Shown here: piece by piece, positions 35,558 to 42,845 of the stretch
How the letters are laid out: every line of letters begins with the position of its first letter
How positions within the stretch are numbered: position 1 is the first letter of the stretch
DNA from: an uncultured Clostridiaceae bacterium
Lineage (GTDB): Bacteria > Bacillota > Clostridia > TANB77 > CAG-508
Assembly (NCBI GenBank): GCA_948444845.1
Contig: CAOJVB010000011.1
Coordinates: 1-47,523, forward strand
Reading direction: 5' to 3'
Length of the DNA: 47,523 bases
The notes under the pieces: model-generated
What the model was told of the DNA's origin: nothing
Databases searched by the model: none
The model's input: the letters and a program-made list of their open reading frames with translations, nothing else
Made by a program: the position numbers and the translations under genes

Positions 35558-36949
35558 ATGAAGTTACTAAAAAACGTACTTAAAATTTTAGCACTAATTA
35601 TAGCATTATTAGTAATCAATTCTTCATCAATTAGTGCTAAAACATTAACTGTAAATACAGATACACTAAAGCTAAGAAAAGAAGCAACTACAGAGTCTAC
35701 AATATTGGAGCTATTAAACTATGGTGAAAAATTGCAATATATTGAAGATGCTGGAGATTGGTATAAAGTAAAAATAAGAGGCATCACAGGGTATGTACAT
35801 AAGGACTATGTAAAAGTAAAAGAAGAAAATACTAATACTAGTACAAATAATATTGTAGAAAATACAGTTACTAACGAAAGTAATACAACAATCACAAATA
35901 CTACAAATACTACAAATACAATAGCAAATAATGTAGCAACTAATACTATAGGAAATACTATTTCAGAAGGAGAAAATACCATTCCAGTAAGTTCACAGCC
36001 AGAAACTACTGTATTAAAAGAAATGAAAGTTTCTAAAGATAGTAATATATATATATTACCTTTAATTAATGCAAATATAATACAAAACATAAAAAAGGAT
36101 AGTAAAATAACAATTATAACAAAAACTAATGGATGGTCATATGTAGAAACTGATGAAGTGACTGGTTGGATAAGACAAGATAGATTAGTAGATATTAATG
36201 TAGCTTCTAGTGATACAACAACAAATCCTAATGAGGGGACAGACAAACCACAAAATGAACTAGAAACACCTTCAGACACACAAGTAACAACAAAAACAAT
36301 GTATGTAAATACAGCGTCAATATATGTAAGAAGAGGACCTGGAACAGAGCATGAAATAATAGATTCACTAATACTAAATAATGGAGTTAAAGTAGTAGCA
36401 GAAAATGGAGATTGGTATAAGGTAGAGGTGGCTGGAAAAACAGGATATATTGCGAAAAGATTATTATCTGATAAACAAGTAAGCACAACATCAAGGGGAG
36501 AAGTAAGTAGAGAAGAAGAAGTACAAGCTACAGAAAATACTACCCAAAATGACAATGTAGTACAAAAAACAAAAGGTGACCAAATAGTAGAATATGCAAA
36601 AAAATATTTAGGATGTAAATATGTATATGGAGGTTCAGGACCAAATACATTTGACTGTTCAGGTTTTACAATGTATGTGCTAAAAAACTTTGGAGTAACC
36701 CTAAGTCATTCAGCAACAGCACAATCAAGAGTTGGAACACATGTAGCAAAAGAAAATTTACAACCAGGCGATTTAGTATTTTTCACAGACTATGAAACAG
36801 GAAGTGGTATAGGCCATTGTGGAATATATATAGGAGATGGAAACTTCATACATGCATCATCGGGAACAGGATACTGCGTAAAAATATCAACACTAACATC
36901 AGGTAGTTACTTAAAGAGGTATGAAACAGCAAGAAGAGTAGTGCAATAA
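35558..36949 (+). CDS. Secreted SH3-domain NlpC/P60 cell-wall hydrolase
   Basis: A 463-aa exported peptidoglycan endopeptidase. Signal peptide (about 1-28, LALIIALLVINSSSISAK), bacterial SH3 domain 1 (about 30-90, ending GITGYVHKDYV), an Asn/Thr-rich linker, SH3 domain 2 (about 155-215), SH3 domain 3 (about 250-310, VRRGPGTEHEIIDSL) and a C-terminal NlpC/P60 domain (about 345-463) with catalytic Cys at about residue 367 (FDCSGF), His in GHCGIYIG and a polar residue in FIHASSG. It cleaves stem peptides. Start ATG at 35558 follows AAAAGGAGAG. comEC follows after 45 bp. Confidence 0.95.
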   Translation: MKLLKNVLKILALIIALLVINSSSISAKTLTVNTDTLKLRKEATTESTILELLNYGEKLQYIEDAGDWYKVKIRGITGYVHKDYVKVKEENTNTSTNNIVENTVTNESNTTITNTTNTTNTIANNVATNTIGNTISEGENTIPVSSQPETTVLKEMKVSKDSNIYILPLINANIIQNIKKDSKITIITKTNGWSYVETDEVTGWIRQDRLVDINVASSDTTTNPNEGTDKPQNELETPSDTQVTTKTMYVNTASIYVRRGPGTEHEIIDSLILNNGVKVVAENGDWYKVEVAGKTGYIAKRLLSDKQVSTTSRGEVSREEEVQATENTTQNDNVVQKTKGDQIVEYAKKYLGCKYVYGGSGPNTFDCSGFTMYVLKNFGVTLSHSATAQSRVGTHVAKENLQPGDLVFFTDYETGSGIGHCGIYIGDGNFIHASSGTGYCVKISTLTSGSYLKRYETARRVVQ

Positions 36950-36994
36950 AAATTATCGGAAACCAAGAAGAACTAACAAAAAAGGAGAATGTAT

Positions 36995-39506
36995 ATGACA
37001 ATATTCATAATAATGATTGCATATATATTAGGAATAATATGGGGGCTATATATAAAAAATATAGTCTCCTTGTTTATAATAATAATTGCAATAATACTAA
37101 TTAAAAAATCAAAACTAAACAAATATATAAAATTATTAATTCCAAACAAAAAATTAATTCTAATGATAATAATAATATTATTAAGTTTCACATATATTTT
37201 AATCTTAGAAAAATCCTTTAAAACCAAATATAAAAACATACAAGCAGAAATAAAAATAGAGGGAGTAATTGTAAGTAATGTAAAAGAAAAAGAATATAGA
37301 GATGAATATATAATAAAGGTAAAAAGCATAAATTCAAACAAAAAATATAATAACACGCATTTAAAACTATCAATAAAAAATAATAAAAATAAATTACACT
37401 ATGGAGATAAAATTATATTTAAAGGGGAATTTGAAGAACCAGAAATACAAAGAAACTATGGTGGATTTAACTACAAACAATACTTAAAAACTCAAAAAAT
37501 ATATGGTTTAGTTACAACTAATAAAATAGAAAAAGTAGAAAAAGGAAAATATAATAAATTACTAATTCTTATTAACAAAATAAATCAAAAAATAATAGAT
37601 AAATCAAATAAAATTTTAGAAAAAGAAGAAGCAAGTCTTCTTACAGGAATTTTAATAGGAAATAAAGAAAACTTAAGTAAAGATATACAAGAAAGTTTTA
37701 GAACTAGCAATTTATCACATATGTTAGCAGTATCAGGAGCACATGTAACATATGTAATTTTAGGAATAACAAGTATTCTTAAAAAAAGCAAAATAAGCAA
37801 AAAAATTTCAAAAATAATAACAATTATTCTATTAATTATATTTATACTTTTAACAGGAGGCACACCTTCTGTTACTAGAGCATGCATAATGGCAATATAT
37901 ATAATTATTCGGAAGTTTAATATATAAAAAGCCAAATATTTTAGCAAGTATAAGTGTTTCTATACTTATAATATTAATTATAAATCCATACAAAATATTA
38001 GATGTAGGAATGCAGCTCTCATATGGAGGAACTTTAGGAATTATATTACTTAATAAAATATTAGAAGAAAAAATAAAAATACCAGAACTAAAAAGTAAAT
38101 TAATAAATAAACTTTCAGCTAGCATAAAACAAATGTTAATAGTTAGCATTTCAGCAAATTTAATAATATTTCCAATTATAGCATTTCACTATAATACAAT
38201 ATCATTAACATTTTTTATATCAAATATATTAGCAGGGCCAATTTTAGGGATTATCATAATATTAGGTTTTATAACAATTTTCATATCATTTATATCAATA
38301 AGAATTTCAAAAATACCAGCGATAATACTATCAATATTTATAAAAATATTAATATTAATAGCAAACTTTGCAAGCCAATTACCATTTTCAAAAATATATG
38401 TAAAAACTCCAAATATACTTTCAATAATTTTATACTATATCATTTTATTTATATTAATATACCTAATAAGGTGTAGGAGGAAGACTAACCTAAGGATACA
38501 AAAAGAACAAAATGTAGAAAAAACAGTACAAATTAATAACTCAAGTTCTTATAAGGAAATAGGACAAAGAAGATATGAAAGAATATTTATAAATAGTTTA
38601 AGAAATAAAAAAATACAAAAAGATATGATTGCAATAGTTTTAATAATAACAATAATTTTTCAAATTATTAAAATAATACCGTCAGACTTAAAAATATATT
38701 TTATAGATGTAGGACAAGGGGATAGTACATTAATAATTACGCCAGAACACAAAAAAATACTAATAGATGGAGGAGGAAGTGAAAATAGTGAAAGTTATGA
38801 TGTAGGGAAAAACACATTAATACCATATTTATTAGATAGAGGAATAACAAAAATAGACTATATTTTTGTATCTCATTTTGATTCTGATCATGTGCGGACG
38901 GATTATTAACAGTAATGGAAGAACTAAAAGTTAAAAATGCTATTATACCAAAGCAAGGTAAAGACTCGGAAAATTATAAAAGATTTTTAAAACTTATAAA
39001 AGAAAAAAATATAAAAATACATATAGCAAAAATAGGAGATAAAATTAAAATAGAAAGAATGATAAACATAGAAATTCTATGGCCAGAGGAAAAACTAATA
39101 ACAAGTAACATATTAAATAATAATTCACTAGTAATGAAATTAGACTACAATAATTTTTCTATGTTATTTACAGGAGATATTGAAAAAGTAGCAGAAGAAG
39201 AAATAGTAAATAAATATATAAGAACAAACAAACTAAACGTAAAAATAATAAAAATTGCTCACCATGGTTCAAAAACTTCTAGCATTCAAGAATTTTTAAA
39301 TTTAGCAAAACCGCAAATTGCCCTAATAGGAGTAGGAGCAAATAATAACTTTGGGCATCCAAATCAGGATGTACTAAAAAGATTAGAAGACTTACGGCTC
39401 TAAAATATATAGAACAGATGAAATGGGAGAAATTTCAATTTTTGTAAATAGTAAGGGGAAATTTAAAATTAAGAGATATATAACAAGAAAAAATATCTAT
39501 AAATGA
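36995..39506 (+). CDS. comEC: ComEC DNA uptake channel/nuclease, read through four CGG +1 shifts
   Basis: Membrane channel for transforming DNA (835 aa after recoding). Start ATG 36995, 6 bp after AGGAGAATGTAT. The N-terminal part and competence domain run to CGG 37910-37912, where skipping C gives IIGSLIYKKPNIL. The frame then runs 328 codons through the membrane core and into the metallo-beta-lactamase-like domain (YFIDVGQGDSTLIITP) to SHFDSDHV, where two consecutive CGGA (38895, 38899) give the family's GGLLTVM. A fourth CGG (39395-39397) gives LEDLGSKIYRTDEMG and the end at 39506. All five pieces are collinear with ComEC and give a normal length. Four independent decay mutations of the same kind are unlikely. 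Confidence 0.93.
37910..37913 (+). other. CGGA recoding site 1 in comEC
   Basis: ATT ATT CGG AAG TTT AAT ATA TAA in zero frame; ATT ATT GGA AGT TTA ATA TAT AAA with C skipped. Confidence 0.88.
38895..38902 (+). other. Double CGGA-CGGA recoding site in comEC
   Basis: GTG CGGA CGGA TTA TTA ACA: two consecutive four-base units give V-G-G-L-L-T after SHFDSDH, the metal-site loop DHxGGL of this domain. Between the two shifts the frame lasts only one codon. Confidence 0.9.
39395..39398 (+). other. CGGC recoding site 4 in comEC
   Basis: GAC TTA CGG CTC TAA in zero frame; GAC TTA GGC TCT AAA ATA TAT AGA with C skipped, giving the usual LGxxIYRTDxxG. Confidence 0.9.
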
Positions 39507-39625
39507 ATTAATAAAAAATGTAGTTAGTTCATATTTAAAAATGAAGTACTGCTTGTATTATGTAAAATATTATGTTATATTTTATTAACTGTCACTTTTT
39601 ATGAATATGAAAGGAGAACAAATAT

Positions 39626-39946
39626 ATGAAAGAAATTACTATTGACCAGCTTGTAGACTTAATAAAATGGGGTATTGAAAATGTAATAGATTCACATATT
39701 CGGATATATGAAGAAAATGGCAATATATGTGCGGAATTAGGAGAAGCTTATATTATAGAGCAATTGCCAAAAGAGGGGAAATATGATTACATTTTCGAGA
39801 AGCTAAAAGAAAGCTTTGAATGGGAATGGGTTTCACAGCATGATCCTGGAGAATTTTATGCTGGACTTATCTTTGTTGAAAGTGAATGCATAGAATTTGA
39901 CTATGAATCATCTGATGGACAAAACTGGCTGTACGAGAATTTCTAA
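39626..39946 (+). CDS. Uncharacterised 106-aa acidic protein with a sense CGG codon
   Basis: No family recognised. A small acidic protein with ITIDQLVDLIKWGIENV, then HIRIYEENGNICAELGEAYI and FEWEWVSQHDPGEFYAGL; size and acidity are like those of some immunity proteins, which is only a guess. Start ATG at 39626 follows GAAAGGAGAAC. Codon 26 is CGG (39701-39703, HIRIYEEN) and must be sense: the rest of the frame is coherent, and a +1 shift leads to unrelated sequence. Codon use is less A-biased than in comEC next door. Own terminator. Confidence 0.75.
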   Translation: MKEITIDQLVDLIKWGIENVIDSHIRIYEENGNICAELGEAYIIEQLPKEGKYDYIFEKLKESFEWEWVSQHDPGEFYAGLIFVESECIEFDYESSDGQNWLYENF

Positions 39947-39951
39947 GTTAT

Positions 39952-39985
39952 AAAAAATACATCAGGTAAAACTGGTGTATTTTTT
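39952..39985 (+). terminator. Terminator of the 39626 gene
   Basis: AAAAAATACATCAG (39952-39965) pairs with CTGGTGTATTTTTT (39972-39985). Confidence 0.85.
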
Positions 39986-40047
39986 GTGTGATTTAGAAAA
40001 ATAAAATTGTATAAATTTAACAAAAACTCATCATACTAATATAAAAA

Positions 40048-40105
40048 ATAAAAGTTAGAAATTAGAAGTAAATAGGGTTTCTAACCTTCAAATTCTAACT
40101 GCCAA
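40048..40105 (+). repeat. Family A-related repeat
   Basis: AGTTAGAAATTAGAAG on the left and inverted TTCAAATTCTAACTG on the right of TAGGGTTTCTAACC, directly ahead of the next ribosome site. Confidence 0.55.
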
Positions 40106-40121
40106 AAAAAGGAATGATAGT

Positions 40122-40712
40122 ATGAGAAAAGGATATTTAATTAGTGTTATAGGAATAATAATATTCGCTATATTAGTAACAATTGGAGTTGTTATATATA
40201 TAAATACGAATTCTAAATTAGAAGAAAAAGAGATAAATAATACACAAAAGAATCAAATAGAAGAAAATTTAATAGATAGTAATATTGATTTAGTACAAAC
40301 AACTAGTGAAGAAGAGAAAATCTCACCTAATTGTGTATTTATATTTAAAGTGTATTATAAGAAATGTGAGCATATAGTAGTAAATAAAGAAATAGCTAAT
40401 GAAGTAATGGTTAATAAAACAAGAGAAGATTTAGAAAGTATATATAAAGATTGGAATATTGTAACATTTAGAAATGATGAAGTATTATTTTATAAAGAAG
40501 AAGACTCAATTTGCGGGGAACATTATATGCTAAAAGAGTTAGATGGATGTATTGCAGTATATTTATTAGATGAAGAAGAAAGAGAAGTTCTAAAAGAAAA
40601 AACAGCAATAATAACAACATATCTACCAGAAGAAGATGTTAACCGATTAAAAGAAGGAATACGAGTAGATGGAAAAGAAAAATTAAATAAAACATTAGAA
40701 GACTATGAATAA
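40122..40712 (+). CDS. Membrane-anchored protein with a BofC-like C-terminal domain
   Basis: A 196-aa protein with one N-terminal membrane helix (about 5-27) and an extracytoplasmic part. The second half has LESIYKDWNIVTFRNDEVL, CGEHYMLKELDGCIAVYLLD and YLPEEDVNRLKEGI ending in LEDYE, the pattern I associate with clostridial BofC C-terminal domain proteins. BofC in Bacillus controls SpoIVB in sigma-K activation; whether this protein does so is not known. Start ATG at 40122 follows AAAAGGAATGATAGT. Its CGG triplet is out of frame (TGC GGG). Confidence 0.7.
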   Translation: MRKGYLISVIGIIIFAILVTIGVVIYINTNSKLEEKEINNTQKNQIEENLIDSNIDLVQTTSEEEKISPNCVFIFKVYYKKCEHIVVNKEIANEVMVNKTREDLESIYKDWNIVTFRNDEVLFYKEEDSICGEHYMLKELDGCIAVYLLDEEEREVLKEKTAIITTYLPEEDVNRLKEGIRVDGKEKLNKTLEDYE

Positions 40713-40757
40713 TAAAATATAAAAAATATACAAAATTCATAAAAAGAATAAGGAACG

Positions 40758-40793
40758 TAAAAAAGTGTGCCAAGTCCTTTTGACACACTTTTT
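40758..40793. terminator. Bidirectional terminator
   Basis: AAAAAAGTGTGCCAA with TTTTGACACACTTTTT form a hairpin between the converging 40122 and 40807 genes. Confidence 0.8.
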
Positions 40794-40806
40794 AGCAATA
40801 ATATTA

Positions 40807-41826
40807 CTATTTTTCTACTGATGTAGTTAAATCATTTGATAGATCTGTTCTTCCGTTTTTATTTAACATTTCTATAAATGAATCTTTTTTATCAGATTCT
40901 AAGATTCTATCTTTACCCCATTGAATTCTTTCTTTACATATAAGCTTATCTTTTTCTAAATCTGCATCGAAGCCTGTATATTCACTTATAGCAGTTTTAA
41001 AATCTCTTAAATTTAACTTTCTGTTATAAAAGTCTGGTAACAGACTTTCTACTGTAGGCTCTAAACCATCAGGTAATCTTAAAGTACTTATATTTTCGCC
41101 ATGTAACATAGTATTAAATTTAATAAATTCTGTATCTGTATTTTGTCTTGATCTATCTTGAATAGTAACTTGAGCAGTTGTAAGATCATTAGATCTTTCT
41201 ACTATTTTTGAATGCATATACAAATTATCAGGTGGGAATTTTGAAATTTGATTTTTTCCAAAACGTTCAGAACTTCTACTAATAGACTTCATTTCAATTC
41301 CAGCAGCATTATATATGTGTTGAGATTTACTATAACTAAATTTTACATCATTATTTAAAGTTCTAGCAGAAGAATCTTCAATTGCATATAAAAACGTTTC
41401 AGTGAAATCTTTATTTTCTGACATTTCAAATATATGAGTACCCTGAGTAGTATATTCACCTTTAATTAATTCTGGTTTTTCTTTATAAGTTAATGACATT
41501 CCATCATCACTTATTGAGAAAGAGTTTATTAAAAGCGATTTAATTTCATTTATATTTTCTTTAGTGATGTTTCCAATTTTAAATTTATCTAAGATTGTAT
41601 TGCATATATCGATTATTCTATTTTTAGCAATAGGATTACTTGCAAATTTTGCACTTAGACTGTTTTGTTGTAAAAGATTTATTAGGACATCATTCCTTGA
41701 ATAACTTTCTGGATTATTCATATATGATTTTGCTTGATTTTCAATACCTTCCCTAAATTTTTGAGATTTACTAGAAAAAGGATTTTGCCCTTCTATGCTA
41801 GTGTTAATATTTTCATTAGTATTCAT
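40807..41826 (-). CDS. Large uncharacterised hydrophilic protein
   Basis: A 339-aa soluble protein without signal peptide or membrane segments; I do not recognise it. It is polar and rich in Asn, Ser and Lys, with an N-terminal part (NPFSSKSQKFREGIENQAKS) and a central region with YSKSQHIYNAAGIEMKSISR and FPPDNLYMHSKIVERSNDLT. Start ATG at 41826 follows AGGAGGTAAATATC. Single gene, with a long AT-rich upstream gap. No in-frame CGG (AAC GGA only). Codon use is moderately different from neighbours. Confidence 0.7.
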   Translation of the reverse strand: MNTNENINTSIEGQNPFSSKSQKFREGIENQAKSYMNNPESYSRNDVLINLLQQNSLSAKFASNPIAKNRIIDICNTILDKFKIGNITKENINEIKSLLINSFSISDDGMSLTYKEKPELIKGEYTTQGTHIFEMSENKDFTETFLYAIEDSSARTLNNDVKFSYSKSQHIYNAAGIEMKSISRSSERFGKNQISKFPPDNLYMHSKIVERSNDLTTAQVTIQDRSRQNTDTEFIKFNTMLHGENISTLRLPDGLEPTVESLLPDFYNRKLNLRDFKTAISEYTGFDADLEKDKLICKERIQWGKDRILESDKKDSFIEMLNKNGRTDLSNDLTTSVEK

Positions 41827-41849
41827 TGATATTTACCTCCTTTAGATAA

Positions 41850-42111
41850 AATCTAACATATGTAAAATAATATGTCAATAATATTATAAAAAGTTATATA
41901 AGATATTGTAAATAGCTATAGATAAATAAGTTATTTAACTGGATGTAGAATATTTTATATGAACATTTAATATAAGATAAGTTGAAGAAATTAATAGTTA
42001 ATATTAACTTATAAACAATTATTATAAAGTACTAAATATAAAGTTAAAGATTATTAGTGCAAAATAATATAATGTAAAAAAACTCTATACTATAAAGTTT
42101 TTTACATTATA
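41850..42111 (+). other. Noncoding gap with terminator of pgsA
   Basis: Mostly A/T. The inverted repeat ATAATGTAAAAAACT (about 42069-42083) with AGTTTTTTACATTAT (42096-42110) is a likely terminator for pgsA, which ends at 42122 on the minus strand. Confidence 0.6.
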
Positions 42112-42121
42112 AATGAGAAAA

Positions 42122-42736
42122 TTATTTAATTTCATTATTTAGTTTTAAATTCTCTTTTTTCAAATAGCCTTGTTTATAAAAAGTTATATAATACATTATT
42201 AAAGAAAATACTGTTGCAATTAAAGCTAAATAGTAAATGTATATATCAAATTGAGGAAGGAAACTAAAGGTATCTTCTGGGAGTAAACATGTAGAATTTA
42301 CATATTTAATAACAAAAGAAGATACAATTGCTAAATAGAATAATACAGTTGCAAGTTTACCATACCATTTACTAGATACTACAAGTTCCTTACCATAAAG
42401 GAATGAAGCACCAGCTATCATAACAAATTCTTTAATAAATACTATCATTAAAATCCACATAGGGATAATATCTTTTAGAGCTAGAGTAACTAAAATAGCT
42501 ACTTGTGTTGTTTTATCTGCTAAAGGGTCTATTAATTTGCCAAAGTTAGTTATAAAATTGAATTTTCTAGCTATAAAACCATCTAATATATCAGTAAGAC
42601 CTGATAATGTTAAAAATATAAATGCTTCAATATAGTTATCTTTTACAATACTAAGTACAATAAAGGGTATTAATATAAACCTTAAAATTGTTAATGCATT
42701 TGGTATATGTCTACACCAGTTTTTTATGTTCTTCAT
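42122..42736 (-). CDS. pgsA: CDP-diacylglycerol-glycerol-3-phosphate 3-phosphatidyltransferase
   Basis: Integral membrane enzyme (204 aa) making phosphatidylglycerol phosphate from CDP-diacylglycerol. The CDP-alcohol phosphotransferase signature D-x2-DG-x2-AR-x8-G-x3-D-x3-D is complete in LTDILDGFIARKFN and FGKLIDPLADK. About six helices; IPNALTILRFILIP near the N terminus is typical of PgsA. Start ATG at 42736 follows AGGAGGAACTT. Lies 109 bp downstream of clpE on the same strand. Confidence 0.94.
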   Translation of the reverse strand: MKNIKNWCRHIPNALTILRFILIPFIVLSIVKDNYIEAFIFLTLSGLTDILDGFIARKFNFITNFGKLIDPLADKTTQVAILVTLALKDIIPMWILMIVFIKEFVMIAGASFLYGKELVVSSKWYGKLATVLFYLAIVSSFVIKYVNSTCLLPEDTFSFLPQFDIYIYYLALIATVFSLIMYYITFYKQGYLKKENLKLNNEIK

Positions 42737-42845
42737 AAGTTCCTCCTATTAGATAAATAAATATCTATTCTACAATTATTGATATATTTAAATTTGGGGT
42801 ATATTTTAATGTCTATATTTTGATGTAGGGGTAGCATATATATTT

